A stretch of DNA of 6,202 nt from Desulfobacterales bacterium (GTDB lineage: Bacteria; Desulfobacterota; Desulfobacteria; Desulfobacterales; Desulfobacteraceae): positions 1 to 6,202 of the forward strand of contig JAKSBM010000046.1 of NCBI GenBank assembly GCA_022361135.1. Reading direction: 5' to 3'. The notes under the pieces were generated by a model. The model ran no database searches, was not told the origin of the DNA, and saw nothing but the letters and a program-made list of their open reading frames with translations. The position numbers were made by a program, and so were the translations under genes. Each line of letters starts with the position of its first letter. Positions within the stretch are counted from its first letter, which is position 1. Shown piece by piece: positions 1-6,058 of this stretch.

Positions 1-1844
1 TGGGGAGCCTTGAGAACTCCGGCCGGATTTATATGGATATCCATCGCCCCAACGGGGCAATGTTAACTTGGATTTATGGGATTCGGGCGGAGGGGAGCAG
101 CCTGACGAACAGCGGGGAAGTGGACATCACTGCCCGGGGGAGTCTGAACCTTGCCGATACCCGGGTCACGGGCATTGAGTTCACCGGAAACAATTTGACA
201 AATACCGGTGTCTTAACCATTTCCGCCACGGGAGGCTCTTCAGCCTTGAATGGATTCAGCGATGCCCGGGCCAAAGGTATTTACACCCAGGGGAACCTGA
301 TCAATACCAGGGATATTACGGTGACGGCCGTGGGGGGAATTGAAACAACACCGAATATCTCCGGAGATGCCTATGCCCACGGCATTGAAACCGATGGAAA
401 CCTCACCCTGGATTCCCGGGGGGTGATCCGGGTCTCGGCCCAGCGTTCCCCCGGGTATACCGGTGGTCTGGTTGAGGCCCAACAGGTGAAGGTAACCTCC
501 GGGACCACCACCATCGTGGGCTATGCCATGGAGTTGGCCCCCCAGGTGGATTTCACCGCCACCTACCAGGGGGCCATACATGTGAACAGCGGGGCCTCGG
601 CTCAATTTTCCAATGCCGTGCTCTACCTCTCCGTGCCCGCCAACTTTGATGCCCAGGAATATTACGACATCCCCATGCTCGTCCAGGGGGCGGCCACGGC
701 CGACCAATTTGCCAGTATTGGGGGATTGCCACCGGAGTACAAGGCCAAACTCATCAACGGCAATGGGGTGGTGCCCCAGCAAATCCAATTTTTGTTCAGC
801 CCGGAGGATTCCGTGGCCCTCATCGGTTCCCAGGTCATGAACGAGTTCGATGGTCAACTCCACGGCATCATTGGGGATCAGATCATGACCCCGGTGCTCT
901 TTGATTTGCTCCAATCCCAGGGCACCACGCCCCTGGGATTGGTTTCCCTGGCTTCTCCCATGGATTCGAAACCGTTCATGGCATCCCTGGGGCCCGTGCC
1001 TCCAATGATTCCGGAGTTGACCCCGGACCGCAATACCCTCTTTTTCACCCCGGTGCTCCTTTCCTCGGACCGGGATCACCCGACCCGGGGATATGATGCC
1101 CTGCGCCATGGTTTTTTGGCCGGATTTACCCGGGAGATCACGGCAGACGAGTTCTACCTGGGGCTCCACGGGGGCCGTTCGGAAACGGAAATTGACTACC
1201 GCGGCCAGGGGTTTGAACAGCGCATGGACCAGGTGGAAAGTTATTTTCTGGGCGCCCATGCCCTTTATGTCCACGATGAACGCTGGTTTGGCTCGGCCAT
1301 GGCCTCTAGCTTTTTCAGCAGCACCGATTATGCCGACCATACCCCCACCAATCGGGAGCGGGCCCACTATGATGCCATGGGAATCCGGGGGGATTTTACC
1401 CTGGGGCGCCGATGGCAGCTGGGGAATCACCATCTGATTCCCGAAGTGGGCATCAGCACCCTTTGGAACCAGCGGGATGAATTCACCACCACCAATCCGG
1501 ATCACATTCCCGTGACCTATGGGGCCATGGAAGAATGGGACTTCTATGGCCGCCTGGGGCTGAGATGGCTCACCACCCTGACCACGGATTCCGGGTTGAA
1601 AATCACCCCCCATGTGGGATTGGGCCTCACCCAGATGCTCACCGACGGTGAGTTTTCCAATACCCTGACGGCCAACGACCTTCCCAAAACCGTCACCGAC
1701 GGGGTGGATAAAACCCAGGCCCGCCTGGATCTTTCCCTTTCCCTCGGGGTGGAACCCTACCAGGTCATGGTGGGGTACAGCGGCTCCTGGTCCCGGGAGG
1801 TCCGCAATGACTTTCTCTGGCTGCGGCTGGGGATTTCCTTTTAA
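1..1844 (+). CDS. Autotransporter (type V secretion), 3' part with beta-barrel; 5' truncated
   Basis: The reading frame is open from base 3, upstream of the first ATG at 33, and the residues before that ATG (GSLENSGRIY) match the passenger repeats, so the gene starts outside the window. Numbering from the ATG at 33, residues 1-135 are repeats of a G-I-x3-G / N-L-T-N-S/T-G / beta-strand type, as in beta-helical passengers. Residues about 140-330 are a linker. Residues about 340-603 alternate short amphipathic strands and turns (FYLGLHGG, WDFYGRLGLRW, PHVGLGLTQM) and end in LWLRLGISF. A terminal aromatic residue after a final strand is typical of the autotransporter barrel recognised by the BAM machinery. 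The barrel would sit in the outer membrane and carry the passenger to the surface. I cannot assign a passenger function (adhesin or otherwise): no protease or lipase motif is visible. The signal peptide lies outside the window. No clear terminator follows the stop. Confidence 0.85.
   Translation, partial: GSLENSGRIYMDIHRPNGAMLTWIYGIRAEGSSLTNSGEVDITARGSLNLADTRVTGIEFTGNNLTNTGVLTISATGGSSALNGFSDARAKGIYTQGNLINTRDITVTAVGGIETTPNISGDAYAHGIETDGNLTLDSRGVIRVSAQRSPGYTGGLVEAQQVKVTSGTTTIVGYAMELAPQVDFTATYQGAIHVNSGASAQFSNAVLYLSVPANFDAQEYYDIPMLVQGAATADQFASIGGLPPEYKAKLINGNGVVPQQIQFLFSPEDSVALIGSQVMNEFDGQLHGIIGDQIMTPVLFDLLQSQGTTPLGLVSLASPMDSKPFMASLGPVPPMIPELTPDRNTLFFTPVLLSSDRDHPTRGYDALRHGFLAGFTREITADEFYLGLHGGRSETEIDYRGQGFEQRMDQVESYFLGAHALYVHDERWFGSAMASSFFSSTDYADHTPTNRERAHYDAMGIRGDFTLGRRWQLGNHHLIPEVGISTLWNQRDEFTTTNPDHIPVTYGAMEEWDFYGRLGLRWLTTLTTDSGLKITPHVGLGLTQMLTDGEFSNTLTANDLPKTVTDGVDKTQARLDLSLSLGVEPYQVMVGYSGSWSREVRNDFLWLRLGISF
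3..440 (+). repeat. Degenerate ~31-35-residue passenger repeats
   Basis: Within the autotransporter the motif G-I-x3-G followed by [N/S]-L-x-N-[S/T]-G-x-[V/L/I]-x-[I/V]-x-A-x-G recurs. The G-I pairs begin at about nt 78, 171, 279 and 381, a spacing of 31, 35 and 35 codons. A further half unit (SLENSG) sits at the left edge, so the array continues upstream. The last unit is degraded (NLTLDSRG). The repeats are protein-level only; the DNA copies have diverged. Such spacing suits stacked turns of a right-handed beta-helix, which is an inference from the pattern. Confidence 0.65.
911..942. other. Perfect 12-bp stem hairpin inside the autotransporter gene
   Basis: CCAATCCCAGGG (911-922) is followed by an 8-nt loop and its exact reverse complement CCCTGGGATTGG (931-942), then TTT. 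It lies in the coding sequence just upstream of the barrel-encoding part and encodes LQSQGTTPLGLV. It resembles an intrinsic terminator stem but has only a three-T tail, so termination is doubtful; it may act on mRNA folding or translation pace, or may be coincidence. Confidence 0.5.
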
Positions 1845-1858
1845 TTTCCCTTCTTTCC

Positions 1859-1887
1859 TTGACACTTTTTGGGGGCCGACTTAAACT
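1859..1887 (+). promoter_or_regulatory. Sigma-70-type promoter for the GntR-activase-GRE operon
   Basis: A perfect -35 hexamer TTGACA (1859-1864) is separated by exactly 17 nt from TAAACT (1882-1887), which matches 4 of 6 positions of the -10 consensus. The predicted start is near 1893-1895, giving a leader of about 50 nt before the GTG at 1946. The position just after the autotransporter stop and just before the regulator suits a promoter for the three downstream genes. Confidence 0.6.
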
Positions 1888-1896
1888 GTAGGACAA
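1886..1896. promoter_or_regulatory. Candidate FadR/GntR operator at the transcription start
   Basis: CTGTAGGACAA contains the dyad TGT-N3-ACA and matches 5 of the 6 fixed positions of the TNGTNNNACNA site usual for FadR-subfamily GntR regulators (the first T is C). It lies directly on the predicted start and touches the -10 box, so a bound regulator would block transcription. A second inverted repeat, AAACTG (1883-1888) with CAGTTT (1907-1912), surrounds it and could extend the site. Binding by the downstream GntR protein is inferred. Confidence 0.45.
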
Positions 1897-1934
1897 TTAA
1901 ACAATTCAGTTTCCATTGCCTTCAATTTTTCCGA

Positions 1935-1941
1935 AAGGAGG
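1935..1941 (+). promoter_or_regulatory. Strong Shine-Dalgarno that sets the GntR start at GTG 1946
   Basis: AAGGAGG (1935-1941) is a near-complete anti-16S match, with GTG four bases downstream. An in-frame ATG at 1916 lies upstream of this site and would place the Shine-Dalgarno inside the gene; another ATG at 1967 is too far away. The GTG at 1946 is therefore preferred. Confidence 0.75.
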
Positions 1942-1945
1942 TATC

Positions 1946-2671
1946 GTGGCCCCGACATTTACCAAAATGGTTCCCAAGAAAAGTTATCAGCATTTGGTGG
2001 AAGAAATCCAAAACGCCATCTGTGACGGAGAATTCCAGGTGGGGGAGCGTCTGCCCTCGGAATTGAAGTTGGCAGAATTATTCTCCACCTCCCGGGGGAC
2101 GGTGCGGGAGGCCCTCCGGGTCCTGGAGCAGAAGGGGCTGGTGGGCATTAAAACCGGGGTCCGGGGCGGGCCCGTGGTCAAGGGGGCAAGCACCGATGCC
2201 ATGAGTGATTCCATTGGTCTGCTCATCCGCCATCACAAGGTTTCCCTGGCCGAACTCAGCGAATTCCGTGAATTGTTGGAGGGCCATGTGGCCGCCCAGG
2301 CCGCCCGCACGGCCACCCCGGAGCAGCGGGATGAATTGGTGGGGATCATGGCCGGTATCAAGGCCATTGCCTATGGTGAAACACCCCCCGGGGACTGGGA
2401 TGCCTTCAATGCCCAGGATGCCCGTTTCCATCGGGCCCTGGCCCATGCCGGGGGCAATCCATTGATCCGGGCCAACCTGGATACCCTCCATGAAAACATC
2501 CAGACCTATTTTGCCCAATACCTTCCCTTTAAACCCATCTATCTGGTTGAAAACGTCAACAGCCTGGGGGCCATCCTCAATGCCGTGTTGAGCCGGAATC
2601 CCGAAGAGGCACGGAATCGGGCCGTGGCCCATGTGCGGAAGTTCACCCAGTTCATGGAGCAGAATCGATGA
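1946..2671 (+). CDS. GntR-family transcriptional regulator, FadR subfamily (FCD domain)
   Basis: This is a 241-residue DNA-binding regulator starting at GTG (see the Shine-Dalgarno entry). Residues about 13-78 form the GntR winged helix-turn-helix, with the signature G-E-R-L-P-S-E-x2-L-A-E-L-F and S-R-G-T-V-R-E-A-L-R-V-L, followed by a glycine-rich wing (GVRGGPVV). Residues about 95-235 form an all-helical FCD ligand-binding domain. FCD domains commonly bind a metal through Asp-x3-His plus two more His; here Asp158, His162 and His229 are present, but the middle His appears to be Leu207. Length is normal for the family. As first gene of the operon, overlapping the activase by ATGA, it most likely controls its own promoter and the GRE genes. 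The effector is probably hydroxyproline or a downstream product; this is inferred from context. Specific function within the family cannot be read from sequence alone. Confidence 0.9.
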   Translation: MAPTFTKMVPKKSYQHLVEEIQNAICDGEFQVGERLPSELKLAELFSTSRGTVREALRVLEQKGLVGIKTGVRGGPVVKGASTDAMSDSIGLLIRHHKVSLAELSEFRELLEGHVAAQAARTATPEQRDELVGIMAGIKAIAYGETPPGDWDAFNAQDARFHRALAHAGGNPLIRANLDTLHENIQTYFAQYLPFKPIYLVENVNSLGAILNAVLSRNPEEARNRAVAHVRKFTQFMEQNR

Positions 2672-3417
2672 AACCCATTTTCCGCATCCAACGGTATTCG
2701 GTCCACGACGGTCCCGGCATCCGGACCACCCTCTTTTTCCAGGGCTGTCCCCTGGCCTGTGCCTGGTGCCACAATCCGGAAAGCCAGGCCATGGCACCGA
2801 AGCTGGAGTCCCGGGACATTGAAGCCCAGTTGGCCCGGCTCATGGTTGAAATTGAAAAGGATGTGATTTTCTTTGACGAATCCGGGGGCGGAGTCACCTT
2901 TTCCGGGGGGGAACCCCTGGTCCAGGCTGAATTGCTCATGGCCTTGGTCTCGGCCTGCCGGGAACGGGAAATCCACACCTGCCTGGACACCTCGGGCTTC
3001 GGTCCAAAGCAGGCCTTGATCCAGGCGGCCCGGGCGGTGGATCTGGTTCTCTACGACCTTAAACTCATGGATGATTCGTCCCATGAAAAATTTACCCGGG
3101 TCTCCAATGCCCGGATTCTGGGGAACCTAAAGGCCCTCTCCGACCTGGGGGATGTGGCCGTGAAACTGCGGTTCCCTATGATTCCCGGGATCACGGATTC
3201 CAATGAAAACATCGGGGCAATGATGGATTTCCTCCGGGATCAAACCCGGTTCCGGGAGATTTACATCCTGCCCTTTCACAATATTGCCCAGAATAAATAC
3301 CGGCAATTGAATATGGACTATGACCTGGAGGCGCTTTCCCCACCGGATCCCGGGGATGTGGCAGCCCTCCGTCAACGATTTGAAACCCAGGGTTTTACCA
3401 CCCACATCGGGGGATAA
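2668..3417 (+). CDS. Glycyl radical enzyme activase (radical SAM), short form
   Basis: This 249-residue protein uses a [4Fe-4S] cluster to cleave S-adenosylmethionine reductively, and the 5'-deoxyadenosyl radical then abstracts hydrogen from the partner's glycine. The N-terminus has the activase signature Y-S-V-H-D-G-P-G-I-R-T-T, then Cys27-x3-Cys31-x2-Cys34 followed by HNPES. SAM-binding S-G-G-E-P is at 79-83, D-T-S-G-F at 107-111, then L-Y-D-L-K-L-M-D and the R-F-P-M-I-P-G segment. There is no Cys between 34 and 97, so the ferredoxin-like insertion with two extra clusters that most non-PFL activases carry is absent; the size resembles pyruvate formate-lyase activase. The ATG overlaps the GntR stop (ATGA), with GGAG at 2656-2659 as ribosome site, pointing to translational coupling. 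The GRE starts 3 nt after the stop, so that protein is the obvious target. The exact pairing is inferred from adjacency. Confidence 0.93.
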   Translation: MKPIFRIQRYSVHDGPGIRTTLFFQGCPLACAWCHNPESQAMAPKLESRDIEAQLARLMVEIEKDVIFFDESGGGVTFSGGEPLVQAELLMALVSACREREIHTCLDTSGFGPKQALIQAARAVDLVLYDLKLMDDSSHEKFTRVSNARILGNLKALSDLGDVAVKLRFPMIPGITDSNENIGAMMDFLRDQTRFREIYILPFHNIAQNKYRQLNMDYDLEALSPPDPGDVAALRQRFETQGFTTHIGG

Positions 3418-3420
3418 GAT

Positions 3421-5781
3421 ATGACACCACGAGTTGAAGCATTGCGCAGGGAAAGTCTGGACCGCCCCGTTACCCTGTCCCATGAGCGGGCAGCCTTGGT
3501 GACGGCATTTTATAAGGACCGGAGGGGGCTGGATGAAGGTGTGTCCGTCCAGCGGGCACGTTGTCTGGCCCATATTCTGGCCAACAAGGCAATTTATATC
3601 GGAGACGGGGAACTCATCGTGGGGGAGCGGGGGCCGGTGCCCAAGGCCGTGCCCACCTATCCGGAAATCTGCCTCCATTCCTTGGAGGATCTGGAAATTT
3701 TGGATTCCCGGGAAAAGGTTGCCTATGGGGTTTCGGCTGAAACCCGGCGCATCTATGAAGAGGAGATCATTCCCTTTTGGACGGGGCGAACCATCCGGGA
3801 CCGGATTTTCAATGCCATGGCACCGGAATGGAAGGCCGCCTTTGAAGCCGGTGTGTTTACTGAATTCCAGGAACAGCGCTCCCCCGGCCACACCGCCGGC
3901 GGGGATCTGATCTATCGAAAAGGCTTCGGGGATCTCAAGGCCGACATTGCCGCCCGCATGGGACAGCTGGATTATACCCGGGATGACCAGGCCCTGGATA
4001 AAAAGGAGGTGTTGCAATCCCTGGACATTGCCGCCGATGCCCTGATCATCTTTGCCCATCGCCATGCAGACGCTTTGGAGGAAATGGCCGGCAGGGAAAC
4101 CGATCCCACACGCCGGGCCGAACTCATCTCCATGGCCCAGGTTTGCCGCCGGGTGCCCGAGCATGGGCCCCAGACCTTCCGGGAGGCGTTGCAATATTAT
4201 TGGTTCCTCCACGTGGGGGTGATCACCGAACTCAACCCCTGGGATGCCTATAATCCCGGCCGTCTGGACCAGAACCTTTATCCCTTTTACAAACGGGATC
4301 TGGAGGAGGGGCGTCTGACCCCGGAGGAAGCCCGGGAGCTGCTCTCCTGCTTCTGGATCAAATTCCACAACCATCCGGCCCCGCCCAAGGTGGGGGTGAC
4401 GGCCAAGGAGAGCAATACCTATGTGGATTTTTGCACCATCAACCTGGGGGGACTCACCCCGGACAACCGGGACGGGGTCAATGATTTGACCTGGCTGCTC
4501 CTGGATGTCATTGAGGAGATGCGGCTGCTCCAGCCCAGTTCCATGATCCAGGTTTCCAAGAAAAATCCCGACCGGTTCATCAACCGGACCCTGAAAATCC
4601 TGGCCACGGGATTTGGCCAGCCCTCCATCTTCAACACCGATGCCATTGTCCAGGAGATGGTCCTCCATGGAAAATCCATGGCCGACGCCCGTCTGGCCGG
4701 CGCCTCGGGCTGCGTGGAGGCCGGGGTCTTCGGCAAGGAAGCCTATATCCTCACCGGCTATTTTAACCTGCCCAAAATTCTGGAACTCACCCTGAATAAT
4801 GGGCTGGATCCCCGCACCGGGAAATTATTGGGGTTGGAAACCGGCTATGCCCATCGGTTTGAAACCTTTGATCAACTCATGGCGGCCTTCCAGCGACAGG
4901 TGGAATATTTTGTGAACATTAAGATCCGGGGATCCAACACCATTGAACAGATCAACGCCCGGTACATGCCCGTGCCCCTGCTTTCACTGGCCACGGAGGA
5001 TTGCATAGAAAATGCCCGGGATTACAACCAGGGCGGGGCCCGGTACAACAACGCCTATATCCAGGGGGTGGGCATGGGTACCCTCACCGATTGCCTGGCC
5101 GCAATCAACCAGACCGTCTATGAAGAGGGAACCATTGCCATGGCCGATCTTCTGGACGGGCTGGAATCCAATTTCGCCCACAACGATCTGCTCCGGCACA
5201 AGCTGCTCAAGGCCCCCAAGTACGGCAATGACGATGACCGGGCCGACCATATCCTGGGCCGGGTCTTTGACATCTATCACAATGCCGTCACCAATCAGCC
5301 CAATACCCGGGGCGGGGTGTATCGCATCAACCTTTTGCCCACCACCTGCCATGTCTATTTCGGCGAGGTCATCGGGGCCCTGCCCGACGGGCGAAGGGCG
5401 GGCCTGCCCCTGAGTGAGGGGATTTCCCCGGTCCAGGGCGCGGATTGTTGCGGCCCCACCGCCGTGCTCAAATCCGCAGGTAAAATCGACCATCTGCGAA
5501 CCGGCGGCACATTGCTCAACCAGAAATTCCTGCCGGAGTTCCTGGAAAGCGATGCCGGTCGCAAGGCCGTGGTCCACCTGGTGCGCTCCTACTTTAAAAT
5601 GGACGGCCACCACATCCAATTCAATGTGGTTTCCGAAGAAACCTTGAGGAAGGCCCAGGAGAACCCCGGGCAATACCGGGATCTCATCGTCCGGGTGGCC
5701 GGGTATTCCGATTATTTCATCAACCTCACCCCGGCCCTCCAGGAGGAGGTCATCCGCCGCACCGCCCATTGTAATCTTTGA
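3421..5781 (+). CDS. hypD: Glycyl radical enzyme, probable trans-4-hydroxy-L-proline dehydratase
   Basis: This 786-residue cytoplasmic enzyme should remove water from trans-4-hydroxy-L-proline to give 1-pyrroline-5-carboxylate by radical chemistry. The PFL-like barrel covers most of the protein. The thiyl-radical Cys431 lies in G-A-S-G-C-V-E with Glu433, and the radical glycine is Gly761 in R-V-A-G-Y-S-D-Y-F. C. difficile HypD residues, as I recall them, are His160, Asp278, Ser334, Phe340, Cys434, Glu436, Tyr450 and Thr645. All have the same residue here exactly three positions earlier (157, 275, 331, 337, 431, 433, 447, 642). Whole stretches such as PTYPEIC, EAGVFTEF and KAPKYGNDDD also look HypD-like. 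Length matches HypD (about 789). The main alternative is HplG, a related lyase acting on trans-4-hydroxy-D-proline, which I cannot exclude. It is last in the operon, with GGGGGA upstream of the ATG. No pyrroline-5-carboxylate reductase follows. This hypD is unrelated to hydrogenase-maturation HypD. Confidence 0.82.
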   Translation: MTPRVEALRRESLDRPVTLSHERAALVTAFYKDRRGLDEGVSVQRARCLAHILANKAIYIGDGELIVGERGPVPKAVPTYPEICLHSLEDLEILDSREKVAYGVSAETRRIYEEEIIPFWTGRTIRDRIFNAMAPEWKAAFEAGVFTEFQEQRSPGHTAGGDLIYRKGFGDLKADIAARMGQLDYTRDDQALDKKEVLQSLDIAADALIIFAHRHADALEEMAGRETDPTRRAELISMAQVCRRVPEHGPQTFREALQYYWFLHVGVITELNPWDAYNPGRLDQNLYPFYKRDLEEGRLTPEEARELLSCFWIKFHNHPAPPKVGVTAKESNTYVDFCTINLGGLTPDNRDGVNDLTWLLLDVIEEMRLLQPSSMIQVSKKNPDRFINRTLKILATGFGQPSIFNTDAIVQEMVLHGKSMADARLAGASGCVEAGVFGKEAYILTGYFNLPKILELTLNNGLDPRTGKLLGLETGYAHRFETFDQLMAAFQRQVEYFVNIKIRGSNTIEQINARYMPVPLLSLATEDCIENARDYNQGGARYNNAYIQGVGMGTLTDCLAAINQTVYEEGTIAMADLLDGLESNFAHNDLLRHKLLKAPKYGNDDDRADHILGRVFDIYHNAVTNQPNTRGGVYRINLLPTTCHVYFGEVIGALPDGRRAGLPLSEGISPVQGADCCGPTAVLKSAGKIDHLRTGGTLLNQKFLPEFLESDAGRKAVVHLVRSYFKMDGHHIQFNVVSEETLRKAQENPGQYRDLIVRVAGYSDYFINLTPALQEEVIRRTAHCNL

Positions 5782-5808
5782 TGGCTGAGGTCTTTTATGG
5801 TGATTCTC

Positions 5809-5958
5809 AAAATAAGGTTCCGATTGAATGTGCCTTTGCCCATTTGATTTGAAGGTTTTTCTTCCCACCCGGCGCTGACGGGGGGAGGAAGATTCCACTG
5901 CCATCGCCTGATCCTCCGGGTATGATTGGCAGATTTAAAATAATGTTCCCATTGAATG
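5809..5958. repeat. Imperfect 22-nt direct repeat in the convergent intergenic region
   Basis: The pattern AAAATAA-x-GTTCC-x-ATTGAATG occurs at 5809-5830 and again at 5937-5958, 128 nt apart, with 20 of 22 positions the same (variable bases G/T and G/C). The second copy also carries the 13-bp palindrome CCCATTGAATGGG (5948-5960). The DNA between holds a weak imperfect inverted repeat near 5861-5890 but no convincing gene. The role is unknown: a dispersed non-coding repeat or paired protein-binding sites are possible. Confidence 0.5.
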
Positions 5959-5969
5959 GGGCCAAAATT

Positions 5970-6006
5970 AAACCCCGGTCTCCACAGATAGTGGGGACCG
6001 GGGTTT
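5970..6006. terminator. Bidirectional intrinsic terminator between convergent genes
   Basis: AAACCCCGGTC (5970-5980) pairs perfectly with GACCGGGGTTT (5996-6006). The stem extends inward through TCCAC/GTGGG with one G-U pair, giving about 16 bp around an AGATA loop. T-rich DNA follows on the plus strand (TTTCTATT), and on the minus strand the 3' flank reads TTTAATTTT. It can therefore end the GRE operon, about 190 nt past its stop, and the convergent gene that ends at 6059. Confidence 0.85.
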
Positions 6007-6058
6007 CTATTCTGGGCGGACACGGTGATCTTGTCGCCCTTGGGCTTCAGGGTCGTGG

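Noticed and set aside
240..1865. 541-codon open frame on the minus strand opposite the autotransporter
   Set aside because: It mirrors the GC-rich codon pattern of the plus-strand gene, its product is Gly/Pro/His-rich with no recognisable fold, and the plus-strand autotransporter frame is clearly real.
1916..1945. Upstream ATG at 1916 as the GntR start
   Set aside because: The strong Shine-Dalgarno at 1935-1941 lies downstream of it and fits the GTG at 1946; the ten extra residues would not belong to the GntR domain, and no good ribosome site precedes 1916.
1845..1945. Intrinsic terminator for the autotransporter gene
   Set aside because: T-rich patches (1866-1870) are present but no stable stem precedes them; read-through into the operon is possible.
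3127..4668. 513-codon open frame on the minus strand across the activase and GRE genes
   Set aside because: It crosses two well-supported plus-strand genes, has low-complexity Gly/His/Pro composition and no domain signature; it is a codon-bias shadow.
3421..5781. Assignment of the GRE to pyruvate formate-lyase, glycerol dehydratase, choline lyase or isethionate lyase
   Set aside because: PFL has adjacent Cys-Cys at the active site, which is absent here; the GASGCVEAG context and the constant-offset match to HypD substrate residues favour hydroxyproline chemistry.
5861..5890. Imperfect inverted repeat CTTCCCACCC / GGGGGGAGGAAG as a terminator of the GRE operon
   Set aside because: Two mismatches interrupt the stem and no T-tract follows on either strand; the hairpin at 5970-6006 is far better.
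5712..6023. 103-codon minus-strand frame through the intergenic region
   Set aside because: It runs through the strong terminator hairpin and into the end of the GRE gene, and shows no family resemblance.
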